From: CAG-791 sp963655255
GTDB lineage: Bacteria; Bacillota; Clostridia; Lachnospirales; Lachnospiraceae
Assembly (NCBI GenBank): GCA_963655255.1
Contig: CAVKEB010000001.1
Coordinates: 1-64,000 of the forward strand
Reading direction: 5' to 3'
DNA: 64,000 nucleotides
In this document: piece after piece, positions 33,113 through 39,906 of the stretch
Position numbering within the stretch: the stretch's first letter is position 1
How the letters are laid out: each line of letters starts with the position of its first letter
Notes under the pieces: generated by a model
The model's input: the letters and a program-made list of their open reading frames with translations, nothing else
What the model was told of the DNA's origin: nothing
Databases searched by the model: none
Translations under genes and position numbers: made by a program

Positions 33113-34138
33113 ATGTTCGGTTATGTCGTCATCAATGAACAGGAACTGAAGGTCCGCGAGGTCGGACTCTACCGCTCCTACTACTGCGGATTCTGCCGCG
33201 AACTGAAAAGAAAATACGGTTTTCCCGGTCAGATGACACTCAGCTATGACATGACTTTTCTGATCATGGTTCTCTGTGATCTCTACGATGCGAAGGACAC
33301 CGTCGGGCAGACGCGCTGCATCGCGCATCCTCTGGGTGAGCATTCCACCCGCATCAACCGCTATACCGAGTACGCGGCGGACATGAATCTGATTCTGTCC
33401 TACTACGCCTGCCTGGACGACTGGAACGATGAGCACAAATTCTACAAGCTGATGCTCTCCAAACTCCTTCACGGCCGCAGCCGGAAGGCCGGAATCGATT
33501 ACGGCCACAAGGCCGCCGTCATCAAGGACCGTCTGGACAAGCTCCACGAGGCGGAAGCGGCGGGTTCCGACGACATTGACCTCGTCGCGGGATATTTCGG
33601 CGATATCATGGCGGAGCTCTTCGCCGTCCACGAGGATGAGTGGGAAGAACCTCTCCGCCACATGGGCTTCTACCTCGGCAAATTCATCTACATCATGGAC
33701 GCCTACGATGATCTTGAGAAGGATACGAAGAGCGGCAGCTTCAATCCGCTCAAAAATATAGCGGACCGCCCGGATTTCGACGACTGCTGCTACCAGATTC
33801 TCACCATGATGATCTCCCGCAGCTGCGAAGCCTTCGAGCTTCTTCCCTGTGTGGAAAATCTCTCCATCCTCCGGAATATTCTTTACTCCGGTGTCTGGAC
33901 CCGCTACAATAACGTTCGTGCCAGACGGGAGGGAGGGGAATCCGCCGAATCCACCGCGGATTCTGCCTATCACCATTCCCCCGCCGCCTTTTCCGATGCC
34001 CGGATTCTCGGCGCGGATCCTGCGGTGCAGGAGCATTTTTCTGCCGTACAGGAATCCGCTTCCCGCAATATGGAAGCTTCCATGGATAAAACCGGGCAGC
34101 CTCCCGCAGAGGCGGCAGGACGGGAATCCTGCGATTGA
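33113..34138 (+). CDS. DUF5685-like protein
   Basis: 341-aa, mostly helical cytosolic protein. The N-terminus has YYCGFCRELKRKYG with a CxxC pair, and the middle has DAYDDLEKD followed by a helical region, the pattern of DUF5685; the DDxxD-like string recalls prenyl-chain enzymes but the second Asp-rich motif is missing, so no activity is claimed. The last 70 residues are low-complexity. GAAGAGG precedes ATG 33113. It lies between a zinc-ribbon membrane protein and a J-domain protein on the same strand. Confidence 0.8.
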   Translation: MFGYVVINEQELKVREVGLYRSYYCGFCRELKRKYGFPGQMTLSYDMTFLIMVLCDLYDAKDTVGQTRCIAHPLGEHSTRINRYTEYAADMNLILSYYACLDDWNDEHKFYKLMLSKLLHGRSRKAGIDYGHKAAVIKDRLDKLHEAEAAGSDDIDLVAGYFGDIMAELFAVHEDEWEEPLRHMGFYLGKFIYIMDAYDDLEKDTKSGSFNPLKNIADRPDFDDCCYQILTMMISRSCEAFELLPCVENLSILRNILYSGVWTRYNNVRARREGGESAESTADSAYHHSPAAFSDARILGADPAVQEHFSAVQESASRNMEASMDKTGQPPAEAAGRESCD

Positions 34139-34245
34139 CTTATTTAGTCAATTTATGCCATACTGTATTTTTGCATAGAGAGTAACGCTTCGCATTGAAA
34201 ATCAGCAGATGACGAACCGTTACCAGATAGAAAGGAATCTTCCTC

Positions 34246-35004
34246 ATGTCTGATCCTTATCAGGTTCTCGGCGTCTCCCGCAGTGCGACGGACGACGAGA
34301 TCAAGAAGGCTTACCGGACGCTTTCCAGAAAATATCATCCGGACTCCAACATCAACAACCCCAACAAGGAACAGGCGGAGGAGAAGTTCAAAGAGGTGCA
34401 GGCCGCATACAAGCAGATCATGTATGAACGCCAGCATCCGTATTCCAGCTCCGGCTCATCCTCCGGTTCCGGCTATGGCTCGTCCGGTTCTTACGGATCC
34501 TCCGACGGCTACAGCGGCTCCTATGACGGAGATTTCTGGGGCGATTTCTTCGGTGGTTTCGGAGGCTTCGGCGGCCAGAGCCAGCAGCGCTCCTACCAGA
34601 ACCAGAATCAGGACGAAGATTCCATCCGGCTCCAGGCAGCAGCCAACTATCTCAACAGCCGCCACTATCAGGAAGCCCTAAATGTATTGAACAGCGTCAC
34701 GAATCATTCCGCACAGTGGTACTACTACAGCGCGATCGCCAATTCAGGCCTTGGCAACAATGTACAGGCTCTGCAGCAGGCTCAGACCGCCGCACAGATG
34801 GAGCCCTCCAACCAGACCTATCAGGAACTCGTGCAGCGGCTCAATTCCGGCAGCAGCTGGTATCAGTCCCGCCAGAATCCGTATCAGACCTTCTCCTCCG
34901 GCACTGCCAACTGGTGCCTGCGCCTGTGCCTTCTGAACGCTGCACTCAATCTCTGCTGCGGCGGTGGCGGACTGTGCTGCGGCGGAGGATATCCGCGCTG
35001 GTAG
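34246..35004 (+). CDS. J-domain protein with helical repeats and Cys-rich tail
   Basis: 252-aa cochaperone-like protein. The J domain fills residues 1-70 with the HPD motif (RKYHPDSN). A Gly/Ser/Tyr-rich linker (about 65-125) follows, then TPR-like helices (about 130-205: YLNSRHYQEALNVLN, SGLGNNVQALQQAQTAAQ). The tail is odd: CLRLCLLNAALNLCC followed by GGGGLCCGGGYPRW, seven cysteines in about 30 residues, perhaps a lipid-modified or metal-binding end. It would recruit and stimulate DnaK. GAAAGGAAT precedes the ATG. A long stem terminator follows at 35043-35103. Confidence 0.9.
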   Translation: MSDPYQVLGVSRSATDDEIKKAYRTLSRKYHPDSNINNPNKEQAEEKFKEVQAAYKQIMYERQHPYSSSGSSSGSGYGSSGSYGSSDGYSGSYDGDFWGDFFGGFGGFGGQSQQRSYQNQNQDEDSIRLQAAANYLNSRHYQEALNVLNSVTNHSAQWYYYSAIANSGLGNNVQALQQAQTAAQMEPSNQTYQELVQRLNSGSSWYQSRQNPYQTFSSGTANWCLRLCLLNAALNLCCGGGGLCCGGGYPRW

Positions 35005-35042
35005 GCACTCCTCGACACTTAAAATTTATTCACACTCCAAAC

Positions 35043-35103
35043 AAAACGCTGCAACCTCCTGCCTTCCCTTCCGGGAAAAACAAGAGATTGCAGCGTTTTC
35101 TTC
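35043..35103 (+). terminator. Terminator of the J-domain gene
   Basis: AAAACGCTGCAA (35043-35054) pairs perfectly with TTGCAGCGTTTT (35088-35099), with a long loop, followed by CTTCC. The 3' arm doubles as the -35 (TTGCAG) of the toxin promoter. Confidence 0.75.
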
Positions 35104-35116
35104 CACATGTTATAGT
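35088..35116 (+). promoter_or_regulatory. Promoter of the small toxin-like gene
   Basis: TTGCAG (35088-35093), exactly 17 nt, TATAGT (35111-35116). Transcription would start near 35123, giving a leader of about 106 nt that folds over the ribosome binding site. Confidence 0.8.
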
Positions 35117-35141
35117 TTGTCCGGGTACTACCATTGCGGTA

Positions 35142-35222
35142 GGCGGTTGCCCTCCTCCGGAGGGACTGTGACCCTCCGATCATATAGATACCACACTTGG
35201 TGCTTTATACGGAAAGGAGGGC
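35142..35222 (+). promoter_or_regulatory. Structured toxin leader that can hide the ribosome binding site
   Basis: GCCCTCCT (35149-35156) is perfectly complementary to AGGAGGGC (35215-35222), the ribosome binding site. The competing hairpins CCCTCC/GGAGGG and CGGAGGG (35158-35164)/CCCTCCG (35172-35178) can form instead, so the leader has alternative folds. GGCGGTTGCCC (35142-35152) also pairs over 11 bp (one G-U) with GGGCAACCGTC (35375-35385) downstream of the gene, a possible 5'-3' closure of a long transcript. Confidence 0.7.
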
Positions 35223-35228
35223 GAAATC

Positions 35229-35327
35229 ATGAGTGTCATAGATTTTCTTGCAGTTGTAAGCTTCGGCTTAACCTGCTTCTCACTGGGCTATACCATGGGA
35301 AAAGACTACCATGAGACACAGAAATAA
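35229..35327 (+). CDS. 32-aa membrane peptide, probable type I toxin
   Basis: A small gene between the J-domain and zinc-ribbon genes. The peptide starts MSVIDFLAVVSFG, has one hydrophobic helix (about residues 4-23) and ends in a charged tail GKDYHETQK. Size, single helix and polar C-terminus match membrane toxins of type I systems (Fst, BsrG, holin-like toxins), though the sequence itself is not one I can assign. The ribosome binding site AGGAGGG is ideal and seven bases from ATG, yet is predicted to be masked. It has its own promoter, and its stop lies inside the 14-bp bidirectional terminator shared with a convergent antisense RNA. A holin-like or regulatory small protein is the alternative. 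Confidence 0.78.
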   Translation: MSVIDFLAVVSFGLTCFSLGYTMGKDYHETQK

Positions 35328-35360
35328 CCGCCACGTCCTCGAAAACTGGCGGTTATTTCT
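35320..35360. terminator. Shared bidirectional terminator of toxin and antisense RNA
   Basis: AGAAATAACCGCCA (35320-35333) and TGGCGGTTATTTCT (35347-35360) form a perfect 14-bp stem around 13 bases, with a U-rich end in both directions. It overlaps the last codons and stop of the 32-aa gene. Confidence 0.8.
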
Positions 35361-35405
35361 AAACTAGCTTACTTGGGCAACCGTCTATCGGTAGTGCCTT
35401 TTCTA
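35320..35405 (-). ncRNA. Predicted antisense (antitoxin) RNA
   Basis: A strong minus-strand promoter (35412-35439) points at the 3' end of the 32-aa gene. Transcription from about 35405 to the shared terminator would give an RNA of roughly 85 nt, complementary to the toxin mRNA through the 14-bp terminator stem and beyond, ending within the stop-codon region. Convergent mRNA and antisense RNA overlapping at a common terminator is the layout of par/fst, txpA/ratA and bsrG/SR4. It also repeats the toxin leader phrase GRCGGTTGCCC near its 5' end. Confidence 0.7.
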
Positions 35406-35411
35406 CTTATC

Positions 35412-35439
35412 ATTCTACACTTTTCCAGAAATGTGTCAA
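35412..35439 (-). promoter_or_regulatory. Promoter of the antisense RNA
   Basis: Perfect TTGACA (35434-35439), 16-nt spacer, TAGAAT (35412-35417). It starts two bases after the stop codon of the zinc-ribbon gene on the same strand and drives nothing coding downstream. Confidence 0.8.
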
Positions 35440-35441
35440 TC

Positions 35442-35903
35442 TCACCACGGATACGATGCCGCCGCTCCAAAGGCTCCGCCGAAGACGCCAGCACCAACCA
35501 GGAACAGAATAAATACGATAAGCAGAATCAAAAAGCAGAAATAAGATCTCGCAAAGTTCTTCAAATTGCGATTCTGAGCCGTAAGGCTGAACACAATCAG
35601 AAGAACAAATCCCACAATCGGAATCGCAAAGAGAATTTCATATCCGAAATATCCCCACATGGAAATCGGCTTGTACTCCTCCGATTCCGCCATGGAAGGC
35701 TCCACATAACGATACTGCACGTGCTCGCGGGGCCTTGCTTCTGCATGCTGCTCATAATCCATTTCCGGTGCTCTCCGGTGTGTCTGTGCCGCGCCTGCAC
35801 CCGCCGTTCCGGATGCACTCCCTGCCGCCTGCATCTTATGACCGCAGTTCGGGCAGAACGCGGTACCATCCTTTACTTCTTTTCCACAATTCGGACAAAA
35901 CAT
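35442..35903 (-). CDS. Zinc-ribbon protein with two membrane helices
   Basis: 153-aa protein: N-terminal zinc ribbon (MFCPNCGKEV and FCPNCGHK), a hydrophilic linker (about residues 25-80) and two hydrophobic helices (about 88-110 and 122-145) with a small Gly/Ala tail. It has no large outside domain, unlike its neighbours. AAAGGAGG precedes ATG 35903. It is the last gene of the zinc-ribbon cluster and is followed at once by the antisense RNA promoter. Function unknown; likely a membrane partner of the other cluster proteins. Confidence 0.85.
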   Translation of the reverse strand: MFCPNCGKEVKDGTAFCPNCGHKMQAAGSASGTAGAGAAQTHRRAPEMDYEQHAEARPREHVQYRYVEPSMAESEEYKPISMWGYFGYEILFAIPIVGFVLLIVFSLTAQNRNLKNFARSYFCFLILLIVFILFLVGAGVFGGAFGAAASYPW

Positions 35904-35925
35904 TTTTCAATCCTCCTTTACTTTT

Positions 35926-37422
35926 TTACTTCTGTTCCGTCTTCTCAGATGCCTCAATGTTATCCTGCCAGTTATATCTGTCGTGCACATTGAAATAAAT
36001 ATCTGACTTTAGCTCTTCCAGGCTGTCATAGAAGAAATATCCTGAAGAATCCGCCACAACTCCATCAACATGCTCATCTCCATCCGGTTCCAGCAAAATA
36101 TTTGCCATTGCACAATAAGAATAGCAGATTTCTGTCTGTCCGCCGCTTCCATACGTCATTTTGTAACACAATACAATGTAGTTTTTGACATCATCCTCCG
36201 GATCCTTGCAGGTCAGATAATAATTTCCGATATAAGTGATGGAATCAACCGTTCCTCCATACAGCCAGTGATTCTTCGCAAATTCCGGAATTTCATCCGT
36301 TCCGACCTGAATCATTTCCTTCATTCCATCCTTCGAAATGTCATCTTCGGACTGCATCCAATAAGGAAGTCCTTCTACTTCAAAGGTCTTCTCCAAAGGA
36401 GCAACGACCATTCCATAATGCTCTGCATCATATGTGCTGTCATGATCGGATTCTGCCGTTGCCGTAATCTGATCTCCATTAGACAACCCGGAATCGCGAC
36501 TCAGGCGGTAAGTCACGGTCGGCTCATCCTGGCTGGTTTCTCCAACCTTGATTTTCGCTGTTCCATAGGGGGCTGTTCCGTCAAAGACAACGGTAACATT
36601 CGTCCATGGATCATACTCTTTTAATGCCGTCAGGCCGCTGACACTTATCTGTTTGTCCTCGAACATCAGCCTGCAATGAAAAGCACCTTCGATTGCCTCT
36701 TTCGTTTTGGCCGAAATCTCCCAGTGCCAGACAACTTCTTCTCCATTGGACAGTCCTTCTTTCCGGTCCAATGCGCCATCTTCCGCCAGCACATTCAACA
36801 GAATTTTTTCAATCCTGTCCGCGTCCATACTGTCCTTGTAAAGCCTGACCTGATTCCAGAAATTCATTTCTTCCTCATCACTACTGGAAGAAAGTCCTGT
36901 CTTTTTTGCAATCCTTTGATACAGAAGATCGCCGCGGTCCAATCTCAGATCTTTCGTCTGTTCTCCCAATACGCTTGCATCCAGCGATGCCTGTGCAGAG
37001 CCAACAGAATCAACGCCTTCAAAAGAAACGGCTACGCAGTCATCCAGATTGATGGTTTTCCTACTGTTATCATACTCTCTGAAAGATATCACCAGCGCCA
37101 GAACGATCACTGCTGCCCCGACCGCAATCAGCCATTTCCTGTTTCTTCGTTTTACCGGAAAATTTTTTCTGTTTTCCCGGCTGTTTTTACGAATATCCCT
37201 GCTGCCAGAATCCTCATTTCCTTTATCCCTCCGTTTTCTGGGGATCCGAATTCTCTTTGCCACCTTCCGCCCATGTATCTTTTGTCCGCCGTGCTCTTCG
37301 GTCTCGGTTTTTGCGGCATCTGCAGATGAATTCTTCGGCGACATCGCCGGAAGTCTGGCTCCGCAATTGGTGCAGAAGATTTCTCCCTCTTTTGCTTCTT
37401 TTCCACAATTTTTGCAGTACAT
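35926..37422 (-). CDS. Zinc-ribbon, single-helix protein with large outside domain
   Basis: 498-aa protein. N-terminal zinc ribbon (MYCKNCGKEA, FCTNCGAR), a basic cytosolic stretch (about residues 40-92), one membrane helix (WLIAVGAAVIVLALVISF, about 94-111) and a roughly 385-aa outside region. That region shares blocks with the paralogs at 37.5, 39.9, 43.1 and 45.5 kb: INLDDCVAVSFEGVDSVGSA at its start, then GLSNGEEV..W, a YDPW..V.V.FDGTAPYGTAKI block, GLSNGDQITATAESD, AEHYG and EGLPYW. Likely surface-exposed and sensing or binding cell-wall material; not recognised further. The ribosome binding site AGGGGAAGAG is weak but spaced well. Confidence 0.85.
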   Translation of the reverse strand: MYCKNCGKEAKEGEIFCTNCGARLPAMSPKNSSADAAKTETEEHGGQKIHGRKVAKRIRIPRKRRDKGNEDSGSRDIRKNSRENRKNFPVKRRNRKWLIAVGAAVIVLALVISFREYDNSRKTINLDDCVAVSFEGVDSVGSAQASLDASVLGEQTKDLRLDRGDLLYQRIAKKTGLSSSSDEEEMNFWNQVRLYKDSMDADRIEKILLNVLAEDGALDRKEGLSNGEEVVWHWEISAKTKEAIEGAFHCRLMFEDKQISVSGLTALKEYDPWTNVTVVFDGTAPYGTAKIKVGETSQDEPTVTYRLSRDSGLSNGDQITATAESDHDSTYDAEHYGMVVAPLEKTFEVEGLPYWMQSEDDISKDGMKEMIQVGTDEIPEFAKNHWLYGGTVDSITYIGNYYLTCKDPEDDVKNYIVLCYKMTYGSGGQTEICYSYCAMANILLEPDGDEHVDGVVADSSGYFFYDSLEELKSDIYFNVHDRYNWQDNIEASEKTEQK

Positions 37423-37451
37423 GCTCTTCCCCTGAAACGAATTCCTACGCT

Positions 37452-38693
37452 TTACAGCGAATCAATGTTTATTTCACAATGAAGTAAATCGGGTGAAAAT
37501 TGTTCCTGCACACCAGTTTCTTTAAGGTATTCATTGATCTCTTCCTCGTTCTCCGTAAAGGGAACGGCTTTTTCAAATTTATCCAGACAATTTCTCATAA
37601 TATACTGAGAATTATCAGAGAAAAGATCGTGGTCAATCTTGTTTGACGATCCATTTTCATCAAATTCATTTCCTACTTCCTTATAGCAAGTGTCATACAA
37701 TAATTTGCCATCTTCGCCCTGCTTAACATTTACATAGACAGCAGCCATGCAATATCTCGGAATCGGATCGTCAATATTGTTATTGGTTATTTTTACAAAA
37801 ACAGCCAGGATGTTCTGTATATTATCTTGATTCTGCAGATCAAAGCATTGAACAAATGAATCTTCCAACTGCATTTCCGCAGCAACATCCATTATTTTTC
37901 TCACTTCCGGATCTTTCGAATCATAATAAATGAATACATTTCCTAAATAGGACACCGTAACATTTCTGAATTCCTGAGGAAAATACTGATTACAATAATT
38001 GTAGATATCATCATACAGCCCCGTCAGCATTTCATCCGCCTGTTCGGTGGTTATGTTCTTTCCGGTGGTCAGGTATTCAGGGAATCCGTCAACCTTCACC
38101 TTTTTGGAATCTGTCTTTAACCTGCACGAAAAGATTTTCTGGAAAGCCTTTCGGAACGTGCTGCTCAATTTCCAGTTCCAGATGACTTCCTCGCCATTTT
38201 TCAGATGATCTGACTGATCCAGAACGCCGTAATCCATGTCATGAATCACATCAAACGCTATCGCTGCAGCATCTCTGGTATTCATACTGTACCGGATATC
38301 ATACAGCAAACTGACCAGTTCACTTGTTTCATCATCGTCAATTTCCTTTTTGCAGTATTTTTCATATTCCTTCCGGTTGAATTTCATTTTTCCAGCCATC
38401 ACTTCCAGAAATTTATCTTCATCAATGGAAACGACCAGCTCTCCTTCTCCCACTTCTCCGGGATCTTCCACGTAGGAATAATTCAGGCACTCATTCAGAT
38501 CAATGGTACGTTCTTTCTCATGGACAAATGAGGCAGCAATGATGATCACCACTCCGAGTACCACTGCCATGCCAATCCATTTCATCCATCGCGAATCCCA
38601 GCCCTTCTGCGGGGCCGCGTTGATTCTCTGACCACAGGACGGACAATAAACACTCCCCTGCTGAATTTCTTTTCCACATCTCGGACAATACAT
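37452..38693 (-). CDS. Zinc-ribbon, single-helix protein with outside domain
   Basis: 413-aa protein: zinc ribbon (MYCPRCGKEI, YCPSCGQR), membrane helix (MAVVLGVVIIIAASFV, about residues 42-58) and an outside domain starting TIDLNECLNYSY with the shared blocks DEDKFLEVMAGKMKFNRKEYEKY and LKNGEEVIWNWKLS. It lacks the second FDG/YG block of its longer paralogs and is more AT-rich than its neighbours in the region 37.5-38.4 kb. Its ribosome binding site is the GAGG of an A repeat module (38697-38712). Function unknown. Confidence 0.85.
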   Translation of the reverse strand: MYCPRCGKEIQQGSVYCPSCGQRINAAPQKGWDSRWMKWIGMAVVLGVVIIIAASFVHEKERTIDLNECLNYSYVEDPGEVGEGELVVSIDEDKFLEVMAGKMKFNRKEYEKYCKKEIDDDETSELVSLLYDIRYSMNTRDAAAIAFDVIHDMDYGVLDQSDHLKNGEEVIWNWKLSSTFRKAFQKIFSCRLKTDSKKVKVDGFPEYLTTGKNITTEQADEMLTGLYDDIYNYCNQYFPQEFRNVTVSYLGNVFIYYDSKDPEVRKIMDVAAEMQLEDSFVQCFDLQNQDNIQNILAVFVKITNNNIDDPIPRYCMAAVYVNVKQGEDGKLLYDTCYKEVGNEFDENGSSNKIDHDLFSDNSQYIMRNCLDKFEKAVPFTENEEEINEYLKETGVQEQFSPDLLHCEINIDSL

Positions 38694-38696
38694 TTT

Positions 38697-38750
38697 TATA
38701 CCTCGCTGAGACTACAGTTTGAAAGCGACATATCGATGTCACTTTCAAAC
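38697..38750 (-). repeat. A plus D modules upstream of a zinc-ribbon gene
   Basis: In gene sense the D hairpin (38717-38750, 34 nt, arms GTTTGAAAGTGACAT and ATGTCGCTTTCAAAC) is followed by TGTAGT and then CTCAGCGAGGTATAAAA and ATG 38693. C, E and B are missing, so A and D alone suffice to form an element. D is base-for-base the same as at 30203-30236. Confidence 0.8.
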
Positions 38751-38868
38751 TGCGTTCCTCATCTCCCATAAATGATTATGCTGCTGCATGCACCCGGCTT
38801 CCTGAAAATCACCGCGCATACTTCGTGCTTTCAGATTCATTTCCAAAGTCTGATTTCAGTGTGCACAA
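38751..38868. other. Short gap with no recognised feature
   Basis: 118 nt between the D repeat and the end of the 266-aa gene. No hairpin, promoter or open frame stands out. Confidence 0.4.
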
Positions 38869-39669
38869 TCAATTCTTACTGTAATAACTTCCAACCGATT
38901 CCTGAACAGCATCCTGAAGCTCTTCCAATGTATCTCTTCCCGTACAGATCAGATGAGTTGCCGCAAGACGATCTTCATCCAGATTTATGCTCCCATCTTT
39001 TCTTTTCTCAAGATTGCCGATCGGTACAGCTGCGTAATAGTTCACTCCCTCGCCATTCATCGCCGCAGTCACTTCATAATAAAGAAAAATAATATTCCAC
39101 GGATTGCTGATATTGTCCTGTGCCTTCCAGAAACTGCATCCAGCATAATCATAAAAAAAGATTGATAAATCCTCTGCATCGTATAAGTCGAGCGGGAGCG
39201 CTGTCTCATAGTTCTGATCGAGATACATTTCTCCATAGTTTTTCAGTGTCTCCATATCACTTGAAGAAATCTGTGCGGAGGAATCAATATACTGAGAATG
39301 ATCAATCCAGTTCTCTTTCCGGTTGATCTGTTGCTCCCAATCTCCGGAATCATCTCCTGCATCGCTGGAGGTTTCCTTTTCGGGGAGATCCGATACAATT
39401 TTCTGATTCATTTTCTCCAGAAGCGGTGACAGTCGGTCTCTCTTCACCCATGCAAAAGCGACAACGCCGATCACCAGGACCAGTGGCAGAATGACTTTGA
39501 TTCCTTTCCGTTTCCGTCCGGTTTCCTTCTCATCCGCAGCATTGTCATATTCTCCTGCATCGTTCCGGGCATATTCCTCAATTTCCGGTGTTCCTGCAAT
39601 TCTGGCCCCGCAGGATGCGCAGAACTCTTCTCCTTCTTCCACTCTGTTTCCACAATTCGGACAAAACAT
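38869..39669 (-). CDS. Short zinc-ribbon, single-helix protein
   Basis: 266-aa protein: zinc ribbon (MFCPNCGNRV, FCASCGAR), acidic linker, membrane helix (VILPLVLVIGVVAFAWV, about residues 57-73) and an outside domain of about 190 residues with a long helix start (LLEKMNQKIV) and a beta part (FFYDYAGCSFWKAQD, YYAAVPIGNLEK). It does not carry the LSNGD blocks of its larger neighbours. GGAG precedes ATG 39669 by seven bases, and a small frame ends four bases before it. Function unknown. Confidence 0.82.
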   Translation of the reverse strand: MFCPNCGNRVEEGEEFCASCGARIAGTPEIEEYARNDAGEYDNAADEKETGRKRKGIKVILPLVLVIGVVAFAWVKRDRLSPLLEKMNQKIVSDLPEKETSSDAGDDSGDWEQQINRKENWIDHSQYIDSSAQISSSDMETLKNYGEMYLDQNYETALPLDLYDAEDLSIFFYDYAGCSFWKAQDNISNPWNIIFLYYEVTAAMNGEGVNYYAAVPIGNLEKRKDGSINLDEDRLAATHLICTGRDTLEELQDAVQESVGSYYSKN

Positions 39670-39672
39670 TTC

Positions 39673-39906
39673 TCATCTCCATTTCCGTTCAGATACCTGC
39701 GGGATTCCCCCGTAAAACATTCTCTGTTCCGGCTGCACCATTCCTGCCGCCTGACTGGTCACTTTGCCACTGCGTATTCTGCCGCCTGGCCCGTCACTTT
39801 GCTGTCTTTCTGTCATATATTCCTGCAACCCGATCAATTCCTTTTCCGTCTTTACGCCGCAAATTCCTGCCGACCGGCCGATCACTTTACCGCCTTCCCG
39901 CTGCAT
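39673..39906 (-). CDS. Possible small protein spanning the gap (low confidence)
   Basis: A 77-codon open frame begins with ATG inside the end of the 771-aa gene and stops four bases before the next zinc-ribbon start, an arrangement that suggests coupling. It has no membrane helix and no good ribosome binding site. The peptide contains related phrases (GGKVIGRSAGI, SGKVTSQAAGM) because the DNA holds three copies of a 28-bp repeat (39740-39892). It may be a real linker ORF or just repeat-derived sequence. Confidence 0.3.
   Translation of the reverse strand: MQREGGKVIGRSAGICGVKTEKELIGLQEYMTERQQSDGPGGRIRSGKVTSQAAGMVQPEQRMFYGGIPQVSERKWR
39740..39892. repeat. Three degenerate copies of a 28-bp unit
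   Basis: ATTCCTGCCGCCTGACTGG plus TCACTTTGCC at 39740-39768, a second copy from 39776 to 39804 and a third from 39863 to 39892. The third overlaps the stop codon of the 771-aa gene (GTAAAGTGA on the minus strand), so the other two look like copies of that gene's end. They may be duplication remnants or binding sites. Confidence 0.55.

Noticed and set aside
35229..35327. par/fst-like direct repeats for toxin-antitoxin pairing
   Set aside because: The shared GRCGGTTGCCC phrases are inverted, not direct, in the DNA. They therefore allow 5'-3' closure of one RNA rather than pairing of the two RNAs; antisense contact is expected through the terminator overlap instead.
10719..38750. CRISPR array interpretation of the repeats
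   Set aside because: Copies are kilobases apart, modular and palindromic, with no regular spacers and no cas genes.
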